Positions 45,053 through 57,679 are shown, counted from the first letter of the stretch. The stretch: 60,000 nucleotides of DNA from Cryptomeria japonica (GCF_030272615.1 NC_081415.1:597995335-598055334); one strand, 5' to 3'. Program-made: numbers and translations. Notes: a model not told the origin generated them from the sequence alone.

Positions 45053-48000
45053 TCACCTCTTAAGTACATAAATGTAGCCTTTGGGAGAGGATTGGTGAAT
45101 ATGTTTACTAACTACTCCTAACTGAAAAACATGTTCCAGTGCAATCTCTTTGTTTTGAACCTTTTCCCTCAAGAAATGATACTTAAGCTCAAAGTGCTTG
45201 GTTCTAGAATGCAAAATCGAATTGTTGGAGATATTAATTGCACTAGTATTGTCACAAAATATACTTACTGGTTCAGATACAGGAACTTTGAAGCCATTTA
45301 ATACATGCTTTATCCAAATTGTCTAAGTTAAGTTCATGAAAGCTGCAACATACTCTGCTTCCACTGTAGACTAAGAGATACAACTCTGCTTCTTACTCAT
45401 TCATGAGACTAGTCTACCACCGAGAAAGAATGCACCACTAGTTGTGCTTTTTCGGTCATCTACATTACCTGCCCAATCAACATCTGAATATACTTTCAAG
45501 TTGAAATCCTTGCTATGTGGATACCACAATCCATAGTCAACGGTTCCCTTCAGATACCTAAGAATCCGCTTGACTGCAACCAAGTGGGATGCTCTTGGGA
45601 TTTTTTGGAACCTTGCAGTAATGCTAATTGCATGTGCAATATCTAGTCTGCTATGCACTACATAATGCAACTTACCAATCATTGATCAGTATTCCTTCTC
45701 ATCAACCAATGCTGAGTCATCTTCTTTGGATAGTTTACAACCGGTCACCATCGGAGTACCATCCAGTTTTCTATCTTCCATGCCAAAGGTCTTCAACACC
45801 TCTTTGACATACTTGGACTGAGTGATAAAGATTCCATCTTTCATCTGTTAGATCTATAGTCCAATGAAGAACTTAATCTCCCCTATGAGTGACATCTCAA
45901 ACTCTTTCTTCATCTCATCTACAAACTCATGACTCATCTTGTCATCTACACCAAAGATAATGTCATCAACAAATACCTCATAGATCAGGATCTGATCTCC
46001 TTCACACTTCAAGTAGATATTGCTTTCTTCACTTGTTCTCTCAAATCCAATCTTCACAAGATGTGAATGCAGACGTTCATACCAAGCTCTAGGTGCCTAC
46101 TTTAGACCATATAAGGCTTTATGTAGCCTACATACCATGTCACTATCTTTAGATAGGGAAAACCCATCTAGTTGCTCTATATACACCTCCTCTTCAAGTA
46201 CACCATTTAGGAATGCAGATTTTACATCCATTTGATATACTTTGAAACCTTTAAAAGCTACATATGCAAGAAGCATATGAACTCCTTCCAATCTGGCTAC
46301 AGGAGAAAAGGTTTCTCCATAGTCTTCTCCTTCTTCTTGGGCATATCCTTTGCACACCAATCTGGCTTTGTTCCTAATCACTGTGCCATCCTCATTCAGC
46401 TTATTTTTGAAGACCCACTTGGTACCAATGACATTTTTATGCTCTGGTCTAGGTACCAAAGACCATGTACCATTTTTCTCTATCTGGTCAAGTTCCTCTT
46501 CCATTGCCTTGATCTAATCTTCATCTTTATGTGCCTCTTTGAATGTTTTAGGCTCAAATTCAGAGATCATACATGAGTTTTCTTTGACCTTTCTTCTTGT
46601 AAGGATTCATGCATCCTTATCTCCTATAATCTGCTTAGGATCATGATTCAGCTTAACATACTGAGGAATGGTCTTCATAGATTCCTCTTGCTTTTCTTCT
46701 TCATCCTCATCTCCATCAGTATCAACATCTATATCTACTAGTGTAGGAACACTATTACTGGTACTTGGTTGACTGACAATTAGTTCCCAGAAGGTTACAA
46801 CCGGTTCATTTACCACTTGCTCACTGCCGGTTTCCTCAGTTTTCTCAGAGGTTTCATCAACTCTTACATTGATGCTTTCCATGATTCTCTAAGTCCTATT
46901 ATTGAAACACTTGAGAGCTTTTCTCTTGGTGGAATACCCTAGGAATATTCCCTCATCACATTTCACATCAAATTTTATCTAGTGTTCAATCCTCTTGATG
47001 TAACATTTTCTACCAAACACTCTAAAGTAGCTAACCACAGGTGTCTTACCGGTCCAATACTCATAAGGAGTTTTATCCTTACCTTTCTTGATGAGTACCT
47101 GATTCATTGCGTAGACTGCAGTGCTCACCACTTCTCTCCAAAAGGTGTGGGCTACCTTTCCTTGAAACAATATAGTTCTAGCTACTTCAACCAACGTCCG
47201 GTTATTCCTCTTTGCTAGGCCATTCTATTATGGAGTCTGGGGGGCAAACAGTTGCCTCTTGATGCCATGTTCTTCATAGTACTTCTTGAATTCATTGGAG
47301 GTGAATTCCCCTCCTTGATTAGTTCTCAGGCACTTGATCCTTTTACTGCTTTCCTTCTCCACTAATGCTCTGAAAGATTTGAACTTTACAAAAGCTTCAG
47401 ACTTATCTTTCAATAATGTGACCCACATCATTCTTGAGCAGTCATCAGTGAGAATCATGAAGTACCTATCACCCTACACACTCCTAGTTTTCATAGGACC
47501 ACACAAATCAGTATGCACAAGATCAAGCAAATTGTCAGCAGTGAAAGATTTAGCTTTGAAGGTTGAGGAGGACATTTTCCCCAATTAACACTCTCTACAT
47601 AGGGTATCATCTAGTTTGCTTAGCACCAACAACCTTCTAACTGCCTTGATCTTACTAGCCTTCACAATGTTATCAAAGTTAACATGACAGAGTCTCCTAT
47701 GCCATATCCAGCTATCATCAAATTTAGCCATAAGACATGTACTTATATTTGCATTTAGCTGAAGTAGATTACCTTTGGTCTGCATGCCAGTGGCCACTAA
47801 TTCACCACTCTTTCCTTTGATTTTGCAAACACCATTCTTGAATTCCAGAGTGAGACCATTGTCATTCAGCTGGGCAACACTCAGAAGGTTATGTCTGAGA
47901 CCATCAACCCAGTACACATTATCAGCACTACTCATTCCATTCAGAGAGATGGACCCTCTGCCTTTGACCATGCATGGTGCATCATTGCCAAAGCGAACCA

Positions 48001-49117
48001 CACCACCATCATACTCTTCTAAGGATAGAAACTTGCTCCGGTCACTAGTCATATGGTGAGAACAACCACTATTAATGATCCACTCATTGGAATTATCAAA
48101 CCGGGAGACAAGAGCCTTCTTGTCTGACACATCTTCCTTGACAACAACAAACACAATATCTTCATTTTCTTCATCCTCTGATTCCTCATCTGTGACACCT
48201 TCATCAACTACCACAAAATAGTTTCTCTAGTTTCCTCCTTTGAATTTCTTGAACCTTTCCGGTTTGTCATTGTTGTCACCATTTGGAATTTTTACAACAA
48301 TATGTCCTATTCGGTTACAAGAAAAGCATTTCAAAGGAAGCTTACCTTTGTATTTTCCAGTTCCTTTAGGAAGTTTCCTAGCAAGGAGAGCTTCAAATGC
48401 CATCAAAATCTCCTCATCATCCATTTCTCTTCTCTATCTTGGTTCGCCACTAGTGCTAGCTTCTTTTCCTTTTCTGGATGGTACAACAGAAGCTTTAAAG
48501 GCTGATTTAGTCTTTTGAACACTGCCATCAAAGCTATTTAGCTCATAGGCTGTCAACTTTGCAATGATGGAGTCTAGGGATACCTTAGTCTTGTTTATTG
48601 ATCTCAGCTCCTGAATAGCAGCAACCCTTATTGCAAAGACCAATAATAAGGATCTCGGGACTTTTCTTACCATAGTGGAATCTTCCATTTTACTACCTGC
48701 ACTCTTGATATCTCCAACAATGGTTTTGATTCTTATTCCATACTATTGAATGGTCTCACCTTCAACCATCCACATATCTTCAAACTTCCCTCCAAGGCTT
48801 TCTTCCTTAGCTTGTTTTACATGCTCATCACCGCCATAGATATTTTCAATAGTATCCCATACCTCTTTGGGATTTACCTTATCTTGGACATCAATAAACT
48901 CAATGTCAGATAAACTACTGATTAGGGCTTCCATGACTTGCCCATTGTCCTGCATCTCTCTCTTTTGGTCATCGGTGAGAGTACCAGTAGGGGCAACATA
49001 GGCATTCTCAACATAGCTCCAGTGTTGAGCACCCATGCTTCTGATGTATATCTTCATTCTGTCTTTCCATATACTGAAATTTTCTCTGTTAACCTTTGGA
49101 CCTTCCCTCTTCATCAT
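45053..49117 (-). pseudogene. Element F gag-pol polyprotein, single frame with many stops
   Basis: 1355 codons from ATG 49117 to TGA 45053. Order: copia-type Gag (NFSIWKDRMKIYIRSMG, knuckle CFSCNRIGH with last Cys lost); protease at WIINSGCSHHMT; the GAG-pre-integrase segment IWHRRLCHVNF; integrase (ILTDDCSRMMWV, LRTNQGGEFTSNEF); RT ([35 protein letters not shown]); RNase H (YSDVDWAGNVDDRKST, STVEAEY). The order and RT text fit Ty1/copia, probably the SIRE lineage. About 15-20 nonsense codons break the frame, yet I find no frameshift. The protease and integrase catalytic Asp codons (48071-48073 and 47318-47320) both read AAT (Asn). Confidence 0.93.
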
Positions 49118-49174
49118 TAGACTAGGATCTTTACCTCAAGCCATTAAGCTTATAACACAGAGGACCTGGAGGAT

Positions 49175-49186
49175 GCTCTAATACCA
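49175..49186 (-). other. Primer binding site of F
   Basis: On the - strand TGGTATTAGAGC, one base from the initiator-Met PBS TGGTATCAGAGC. Confidence 0.88.
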
Positions 49187-49188
49187 AT

Positions 49189-50652
49189 TGATAACTCAAT
49201 GATGAATGAATAGTACCAAACCAGTACTGAGAGGGGGGGGGTGAATCAGTACAGGGAAAAACACTCTCTTAAACCTGTTTGTTAGCAGACACTGTGCATT
49301 GACAGACAAACAGTAACACTGGTCCTAAAACAAAGTACAACTGACAAAACCTAGAATAACTAAGACAAGCATAAACTGGTTGACACTTATTTTCTCATAT
49401 AATCTAACATTTCACTTCACCCTAATGCATGAATAGACAATCTACCATCAAAGATATACATATAAGCAACTAGATCAACATGATTCACCGCTTGATACAA
49501 AACAACATAGCATCACATGAAGAAGACATAACACTTGACACACATATTTTTCATGTGGAAACCCAGCTGGGAAAAACCATGGTGGGGATGAATACCCACA
49601 AGCTTGTTTTTGAACTCTTTAGAAGTTCGCTCTATTAGGAGCCTTGTCTGGTTAAAGACTAATACAATAGGTTCTATTAGGAACCGATCCTGTTAGGGAT
49701 CACCTGGTTAAGGGATGGCTAGAATACCTGGTTAAGGGTTAAACCCTATTAAAGGTTACCTTGTTAGAGGATTTTAAGAACTCAATGATTTTGAGTCACC
49801 CTGTTAAAGGATTTACAACAAGTCGATTAAAGCTACCCTATTAAGGGATTTCTCAACTGTTGAAGTGGTTAGAGATCAACAGGTATTACAATGATCTGGT
49901 AACAACACTCAATGCCAATGCAGATTCGCTTAAGCTCCTCTTCACCTTCTGCACTTACACTCTACAGGTATCACTTCTCTCCTCTGGTCTGGCAAGAATC
50001 ACGTATCTCTTCTCTTGGATACACACGCAAATTTTGCCAACAACCTAAGAAAGAATCACAACATAAACCTTATAGGAAAATAGATAGGTCGGTAGCATAA
50101 ACCCTAAACCCTAAACCTGTTAGGTTAAGGAATTCAAATGGTTCAATTGTGACCATTGAGCACACTGCATTAAATGCAATAGTCTTGATCCAATCTCAAG
50201 ACATTCTCCATCATTCATTTTCCACCGATTTCATGGCGACTGATAACCCATCACATGTTATCACCATTTATAGACTTCACACATTCCCGAGGTAGATAGG
50301 AACAATCTCCTTCATGCAAGATCCTTCACACACACAAGGCATACGTGGCAACACGATCTGTTCTTCATTATCATGCTGACTCATCACACAAAGTCACCGA
50401 TTGAGCCACACAGGCTTGAAGCACTTCAACCAAAAACCCTGAAGTTGAGACTACCAACTGGTAGTCATACAACACTTCCATGTGCTAGTTCCCATAACCA
50501 TATGCTAGTTCACCTTGAACAAACACACCACTTCACTTTGGCACAATTGTCGGTTCATAGTGTTAGACCGGTTTTCTTCTCTTCATCATATTGACATCAA
50601 TGACAACACATAATGTCATTATATCCTCATACCAGTTCACATAATGCCAACA
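49189..50652 (-). repeat. 5' LTR of element F
   Basis: 1464 bp. A poly-C run (element sense) lies about 50 bp from the PBS end, as in E, H and I. Several ACCGGT-type palindromes are present, for example near 50570. Confidence 0.95.
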
Positions 50653-50657
50653 CCTAG

Positions 50658-51536
50658 ATCTAAGAAGTTTGATATGATCCAGAGTTGCTCTATGAAATCC
50701 GACAAAATTTGCAAGGACTGTGTGTCCAGACAAGGGTTCCCTCCTATCGGTCCTCCGAACTTTCCGTGCATCAAAAAGGGTTTTTTTGTCTCTACGAATA
50801 AAGCTTAATTCCAAAAGTACAACTACGTAACTATTTTGAAATGTGTTAGGAATAGGGGTTTGTCTTCAGATCAAACCCCGGTTTTTGAATTAACCAAGTG
50901 GTTGAAGTAATGTAAATGAAATTTCTAAAAGTAGAAATCCTCCTCTTTGAGGGGATGTTGAATTGACTGAAAATGAAATGCTTATACCTCCTTGTGAAGT
51001 TTTTCTTGCCTCCACATGGAATTAGGGTTTCATGAAGTAGAATTTTGATCTCATCTTCAATGCTTGAAATCTTGTTTCTATTACTACTCCAAAGCTTGAA
51101 GGAAGACTGAAAATGCTCAATTGCTCTTGAATTCTTGAATTCTTGATCTCTTGAATGCCCGAATGCTTGATTTAATTTTATGATATGTCAAATGAGAGGG
51201 AAAATTCCTCTTATATACATAAACCAGTGGGGTTTAATTAACGAATTTTTCAACTTATGCCAACATAGGGGGGTTTTTCCTGCTCCAATTTTAGATGAGC
51301 CAAAGGGAGGGACCCCAAGATAGGTCCCAAATAGGGGATCCCAAAGCACCATGCCCTAGTCCTGCCCTATTTTGGGGTAGGATCAAGGTGTAGACAGAGT
51401 GCTAAGTTGAATTGCAATGTATTTTTGATGTGCATGATCATATTCAGGTCTTCAATCAAGCCAAGGGGTGCAAACACTAAGGCGACGTCCCAAATGTAGT
51501 CAAAAATTGTAATGGGTGCAATTTTAGGATGTTATG
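50658..51536 (-). repeat. 5' LTR of D, outer part
   Basis: In element sense it starts near CATAACATCCTAAAATTG, which aligns with TGTAGCGTCATAAAATTG of A with the terminal TG decayed. It includes a foldback module at 50701-50770. The outer boundary is set by the return to G coding sequence at about 51537 and is good to a few bases. Confidence 0.75.
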
Positions 51537-51780
51537 ATGAGTATGCTAAGCAAATAACTAGAGAGAGTTATAATTCAGTTGCTCATACATAAAACACAAG
51601 AAACAATAGGAAACCCAAACCTCCTCCAATTATTCCATCTTCACTTCCTAATCCTCAACCTATTCTTCTTCAAGCACCTCGTATCTCACAAACTCTTAGT
51701 ATTTAAAAATATATCTTCTTGAACAACTTAAAGCTACTCCTGCCAAGATATCCCTTTGGGATCTAATTCAAACCTCTTCC
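51537..51780 (+). pseudogene. G leader-protease ORF, first fragment
   Basis: Encodes YAKQITRESYNSVAHT-like sequence, then PILLQAPRISQ and KATPAKISLWDLIQTSS, matching C at 14211-14456. It has an in-frame stop and a small frameshift. It is cut at 51780 by H. Confidence 0.85.
51776..51780. repeat. Target-site duplication of element H (left copy, imperfect)
   Basis: CTTCC here versus CTTGC at 58441-58445. Confidence 0.7.
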
Positions 51781-52555
51781 TATTAGGATTCCCAAAGATA
51801 ATGAGTGTGGGGGGGGTGAATCAGTATCTAACCGATTTACAGATTTTTTGATCTTATTAAACAAATTGCATTCCAAAACAGTGTACCGATAAACCAAAAT
51901 TAATGCAGTAAATAAGAACAATAAGCACAACATAGAAAGCACACCATAACACAATATTTTAACAAGGAAACCTAGTGTGGGAAAAACCTCGGTGGGATTT
52001 GTGACCAACAATATTCACTTACTGGCCAATAAATGAATATTACTTACAATAGGGGCCTACACATGCAGGAAGGACAACTACCTAAAGCTCACTGCTTAGT
52101 TACAAAAGGAAGTCTCACTGACTTACAAAATAGATTATGAAAATCCAATATAATGTATTGCTTTGGTTTAGCATCTGCTATGCTAGGTTCAGTACCGGTT
52201 TAAGGTCATACAATAACCATAAACCTTACTCCAAAATCTGCCTTTATATTCGCATATTACTTCTGCAATAATCTAACCATGTTCACATCTAAATGATCTA
52301 CAAGATCTCATACTTACATATGATTCCTATTACAATTCAACTTGTTGGCTTACAAAAAGATATTACAATTAAATACAAAATGTAATGAACAAAATCCTAT
52401 CGGCTAGGGTGGCGGTAATCATCTTTGCCACTGCTGGTAAACTATCTACCAGTGTAGAGTCTATTAGTGTCGGTGCCATAGGATTGCAAGATTGCCATCA
52501 ATGACAATACCTTCAATCACCTAAAATTTCTCATTGGAGTGTGCATTTGACAACA
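51781..52555 (-). repeat. 3' LTR of element H
   Basis: 775 bp, partner of 57680-58440. On the + strand it starts TATTAGGATT where the other copy has TGTTAGGATT. Confidence 0.93.
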
Positions 52556-52735
52556 ATCTCCCCCTTTGGCATTGGTGGCAAAACTCATGAGAAAAATCCA
52601 AAAATGTATCCAAAATGTGTTGTCCAAAAATTTTACCAAAAAAACTGTGTGATCCAAAACTGTGTACTCCCCCTGAGTAGATGATCTCTTCTGTCCATTA
52701 TTTTTCTCATCTCCACTACTCCCCCTTTGACATCA
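52556..52735 (-). promoter_or_regulatory. Polypurine tract of H with PPT-like repeats
   Basis: CCAAAGGGGGAGAT (element sense) abuts the LTR. Further copies are TCAGGGGGAGTA (about 52663-52674) and TCAAAGGGGGAGTAG (about 52717-52731). Confidence 0.75.
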
Positions 52736-52786
52736 ATGACAAAGGTTGTCAAAAATGTCAGCTGAGTGTATTTCTCAGCTAGATCC

Positions 52787-55700
52787 CTATAACTGGTGGG
52801 TTACAATCTGAAATATGTCTATCAGTACAAAGTTTAAGCTGTTAGTGAACCATTCACTGCCTTTTAATACTGCCTCTGTCCTTTGCATGGTATCCATGAG
52901 TATGTGCATTTTCTCTTCCGGTGTCTTAAGTCCTTGAACAAGTGCCTCTGATATCTCTTTTCTCAAAGAGATGAGGATGTCCAATTTCAGACCAAGTCTA
53001 CATTTCAGTTCCTTAGCCTTCTATTGTAATCTTTCCTTTTTCTTTTCCAATTTTTCAAGTTTTTCCTCAAAACCTACAATTTCCTACTCTATTACCGATA
53101 TGGGTTTTGATGAACCGATGAGATTGTCAGCAATATCATTTATTTATGTCTATACTATGCTGATCTCCTTGTCTATATCTACTATCAAAATATTTGTCTT
53201 ACATGTGTCTCTGTACAACTCCTTAAATTCCATTAAATTTTTCTTTAGTGTCGATAGGAGGGTGTCAATGTGTTCTGTGCACTTCTTTATTGTCTCATCA
53301 AAGAATTTTTCTTTTTCCTTAATCATTTTCTCATTGAAAGTCTTGTCATTAATTTGATCAATTGTCAAAAGATTGTCGGTGATATATTTAGACAATGTGT
53401 CTAGTTGACTCAAAGAATCTTTATTTTCCACATTGCACTTGGGTGCAATCAATTTCAATAAAGGAATTGTGTCATCAATAGCCTTATATGGAAGTACATT
53501 GCAATCTGTGATTTTCTTGATGGAATCCAATAATACCTCTATTACATTTGTTGGTCTGAATTCTATCATGGAAGAACCAGAAGATTGTCCAACTACCTTA
53601 ACAATCTGCAATTCGCCGATGTGAGTAACCTCTTTGCTTGAGTTGACCTCTGGTAGGTCAGCCTATGTCTTCATCTCAACTAGCAAAGGTTTGGGTTTCT
53701 CAGCTATTGTCGGTGGCACTATCTGTGTTTGAACCTTTTTCTCTTCATGTTTCTCAGAATGTACCTCTGAATGTTTCTCTGTGCTTTCTTCTACCGATTT
53801 CTCTATATGTACCTCTGAACTGTCTACTGTCGATATCTCAATAGATTTTATTTTATTATCAATAGTCGGTTGCTCTAACTCAGTAGGTTTTTTAGTCTGT
53901 ACATCAATGGTATCTGTCTTTCCAGTATCCAGGGGATCAGTTGATTGTTCAGTGTGTGTTTCAATCCCAATCTTGACATTTCCAACTGTATCCTCAACAT
54001 GTGTCTCAATAGGTAATATCCCTAGCCAGTGGCTCAGTTGCCACATCGTTCTTCTCAGTGGTTTGCTTATCAACCACAATGTTTACTTCATGTGTGTCAA
54101 TATTCATAGTATATAATACCTCTGAATCAGGATTGGTGTCTTCATGTGTTGTCTCCATACTCTTAACATTATTTGTTACTGATGGTGTATCAATAGTTTC
54201 AATTGGTGGAGTATTAGAAGGAGTTGGGGGCAAGTTATCTGTTACTTTTATGCTCGAAGGACCACCTACCTTGCCTTTACCTTTATCCTTTTCCTTTTGA
54301 TAGACTCTGAAAGTCTTTAGTCATTTAAGTTCTTCTTGCTTTTCCTTTTCCACAAAGAAAATATCCCATTTATCTGTTGTTTCTTCAGTCATCTCATTCA
54401 CTCTGCCAGCCATTAAAGCTACATGCCGGTGACCAATGGAAAATACTATCCAATTTGCCTCACTTATCAGTTCATCAATTTCTTCTATTGATTTTACTGG
54501 GTGAACTGCAAGTAATTTTTCTACCTTTATCTTCTTGTCCAGTTCCATAATTGCTAACCTTTTTGCATCTAATCTTTTGTACAAGTCACTTGGTAGATCA
54601 TCTACAACTTCTATCAAGAATTTCTTGTAAATGTCTAAGTGTAAAATAACACTATTTTCTATACTTTTCTTTTCCTCATTTGTAAAAGTACTATACAACT
54701 TGCCAACATTTGACAAGTTTCCATCTTAAGTTATTTCATTCAAAATATTGTCAAGTGGAGGGATAACTTGTTTTTCCTTCTTCTTCCTTGGTGTTATTTT
54801 CTTTGTCAGAGGCCTTACAACCTATTGTTTCCTTCTTGTTCTCTTGGGTGTAGGAGCGGGTACTGGTGAAGGTTTCCTTTTTCTTTCTACTCTCTAAAAC
54901 TCTGCCTGTATTTCACTATCAGAGGAGGTACCAACTAGTGAAAGATGTGTTTCTGGTTGTAATCCTTCTAAGTCACTCTCCTTGATACCAGTCATATTCA
55001 GTATGTTTTCCTTAATCTCTTTTACCTGTCTTGTTGCTTTTCTAATTGTTTGTTTTGTTTTCTTTATTCATTTCTGTGATTGAACTTTGCTTTCAATAGT
55101 TTCTGCATTTCCAAATACTTCTTTTGTTGGTTCTCTAGGGGCTTCAAGGAGGGTTTTAGCATATGTTTCTATTATGTTCTCATCTGCCTCATAGCCCATC
55201 TCAGTTACCCAAATTGTTCTTGGAACCACTGCCTCCATCCAGATTTCATCCTTCTTTATAACAAAGCATATTTCCTTTTGGTATTTGTCAACTATGGATT
55301 GAGATAGTCTTTCCCTAATCTTCATTCTAGCCTTTAGTGCCTGAAAGTGTTCAATTATGTTCTTTTCCCTATCATCTCCCATGTTGTTAAAGATATCCAA
55401 GAGTTGTTTTCCTACCGGTATGTCAGAACCAAATTATTTTCTACCTATATCGGGAACTTCTTTAGTGATGTATAGCAATAGAAATACAAGTAAGTTACCA
55501 AATCTAAAAGTACCTTTCTTTTCTCCTTTGATTTTCTTCAGATTATCAATAAATTCATCTTTTAACCATTCACATATGTCAATCTTTGCATTATTGTTTA
55601 CCATGTCATAAGCACTCTTGATATATAAACTAGAAATAGAGTTTAATTTGTTGGCATGTGTAGTCTTGTATCCTAGAATCATGCTAATGAATCTTACATT

Positions 55701-56194
55701 AATATCCTTTACATCATTTACTCTCAAGGATTTGCTATCATGGGTTGCATCGGTTAGGGTCATCACAATGTCGTTAGAGACCTTCTTTCCTTTTTCTGGT
55801 CTGCTACCAGTGGAAGGCAAGCCAGTCACTGCCCTAATTGCTTCTTTTGTAATCTTATGGATGGAATCTAGCCAAAAGAACTCCCCATGAACTCTGCTAA
55901 GTACAATTCTTATAACTTCCTTGGGAAAATCAGGAATGCTAAGTATTTCCACAAAACCTAGGGTTTTAATTATCTTGTGTTCCAGTTTCACATTACTATT
56001 TTCATCACAAATTACAGTCCTATACATGTTCATTATCTCATCAGCACCAAGTTCTTCAATATGACAATTTATGTATATCCTAGGGTCTTCAGCATAAGCA
56101 ACTCCTTTGGGAATTTTAGAAAATGCTCCTAGGGTATCATCCTGCTTCGCAACTTCGGGTTTGCAATGAATTTAGGTGCAGAGGAGGAAGCCAT
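52787..56194 (-). pseudogene. Element H ORF2: conserved large protein of unknown function
   Basis: ATG at 56194 (MASSSAPKF) to a stop at 52787, about 1135 codons, matching the length of ORF2 in I (about 1110). The best-kept block (56033-55434) has IRIVLSRVHGEFFWLDSIHK, then ITKEAIRAVTGLP and FRFGNLLVFLLLY. The middle is Lys-rich (KKITPRKKKEKQ). The C-terminal half is acidic/Thr-rich and then helical, without I's Lys/Glu repeat. Frameshifts lie near 56150 and 54005, with in-frame stops near 55434, 55068 and 54321. No catalytic motif is seen. The first 80 residues also align with I (SKIPKGV / SKVLDGV; NCHIEELG / DCKIQDLG). Confidence 0.78.
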
Positions 56195-56604
56195 TGTATA
56201 AATACCTTAATATGCCTTTAGGTTTGAATGCTTGAATGATTTTGCTTCACTTCTCGCTATGGATGCCTTCGCTCTGGTTTTTTGTGCTCTAAGGAAATTT
56301 GAATGCTCAGTGAGTGAAAAAGAGTGAAAGAACTTGCTTTATAATGTCATTTCCTTCAACTACCATAATAAATGCCTACCGGTTAAGTGAAAAGTTAACT
56401 CATCTACTGGTAAAGAAGCATTTCATCTTCTTACCATCAACCGAGGGTAAACTAGCATGTTTTCAATTTGTTGCCATACCCCCAAGGGATTTATTTTCAG
56501 TTAGATGAAGAATCTCCTTCCGGTGGAGTGATACTATGTTCTACCAGTGAAGGAATAGCCTCATTAACATTGTGTTCTGACTTTCTAATCCATTGTTTTG
56601 AAAA
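56195..56604 (-). other. Inter-ORF spacer of element H
   Basis: About 410 bp between the two ORFs, the same position and size as the spacer in I. No gene is recognised. Confidence 0.5.
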
Positions 56605-57608
56605 TTATTGCTTTACCTCTTCAACCTTCTCTTTACCTTTCAAACTGGGTCCTTTGTTATTTGTTGGTGATGCCTTACTTCTACAAAATTTTATAATATG
56701 TCCAATCTTGTTACAAGCATAACAAGTCACATTATTTTTTTGAATAGCTTTTCCATATCCTATGTCGGTATGTGTTCTGCATTGATTAGATAAGTGTCCA
56801 AATATTCCACAAACATAGCATCTAACATTCATTCTGCAATTTCCTAAATTGTGACCAATTTTGTTGCATTTAGAACATTGATCGGTGGGTGCATTAGTGT
56901 TCTGATAGTTTCTAGATCTACACTGATTTTCTCTATGACCATACTTGTTACAGTTAAAGTATTTCCCATTAAATTTGTAGGCATTAAGCTGTCTTACCGG
57001 TTTACTGTGATCATGATTGTTTGCAGTACCAGAGCTTTCACCAACTTCAAAGCCAAGTCCATTAGTGTCTCCATTAGGTTTCTGATTTTTCAGCATATCA
57101 TCAAGTTCTTCTAAACTTTTCTTGAATTTCTCCTTATGTTAATTTGCAGTAGCCAACTCATTTTTCAAGAAATCTTTCTGTCTCATGAGTTCAGTTTTAT
57201 CATGTTCCAAAAGAATTAGATCTGTCTTCAACATATCATTTTCATGATTGAGTCTTAGATTCTCATTTGCAACATCATTGATTCTCCTAGCCAAATCATC
57301 TTCATTCTTCTTTTTGTCTTCAATGTCTTTACAAAATCTCATAGTCATATCTTGTATCTCATTCCTCAAGGTCATATTCTCTTGTTTCATCTTGCTTACA
57401 AGATCATTAAGAGTTTCTTTTTCATCATCATCTTTCTGCATCTTCTCATGAAGTTCTCTTCTTTTATTTTAGGAAATAGTATAATTCTCTTGAAGTCCTT
57501 GAATGCTTTCATGTGCAGCCTTCATATCATCTTTAAGTTTGATATTCTTCAACTTTCTGCATCATAATCTACAAGAGTTGTTTCCAATTGCTTTCTCAAA
57601 TTATCCAT
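56605..57608 (-). pseudogene. Element H ORF1: coiled-coil, multi-zinc-knuckle gag-like protein
   Basis: Likely start is MDNLRKQLE at 57608. A frameshift near 57550 and stops near 57472 and 57139 break it. The coiled coil (57441-57142) includes KQENMTLRNEIQDMTMRFCK, which matches I and E. Zinc knuckles follow: one lacking its first Cys (NCNKYGHRENQC), then CSKCNKIGHNLGNC, CYVCGIFGHLSNQC and CYACNKIGHIIKFC (56960-56690). Four knuckles match the number in I. Ends at the stop at 56605. Confidence 0.8.
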
Positions 57609-57665
57609 CTGTACCGGTGTCAGAATCTCCCTTAGGATGTTAGGCTTTTGAAAAAAGAGGACTAG

Positions 57666-57677
57666 GCTCTGATACCA
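57666..57677 (-). other. Primer binding site of H
   Basis: On the - strand TGGTATCAGAGC, the plant initiator tRNA-Met PBS. Confidence 0.95.
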
Positions 57678-57679
57678 AT

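Larger units (their letters stand above)
43307..50652 (-). mobile_element. Element F: complete Ty1/copia (Sirevirus-like) element, 7.35 kb
   Basis: LTRs at 43307-44772 (3') and 49189-50652 (5') are flanked by a perfect CCTAG duplication (43302-43306 and 50653-50657) inside D's LTR. Gene order on the - strand is gag, protease, integrase, RT, RNase H, which is the copia order. Repeated PPT-like G-runs and a poly-C tract near the LTR end suggest the Sirevirus (SIRE) lineage. All genes sit in one reading frame with many nonsense codons and no frameshift. Confidence 0.93.
1454..51536 (-). mobile_element. Element D: Ty3/gypsy gag-only element, - strand, split by five insertions
   Basis: Reading leftward from 51536, D has a 5' LTR (51536-43014, split by F), a PBS, a leader (split by solo LTR J), a gag ORF (40566-39709, then 11243-9518 after insertion A) and a protease-like/proline-rich part (9653-9513, then 1752-1454 after insertion I). 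It is finally cut by E at 1453/1454. Each junction rejoins the same coding or LTR sequence. No RT, RNase H or integrase is seen before the window edge, matching A and B. The 3' LTR is outside the window. Confidence 0.85.
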
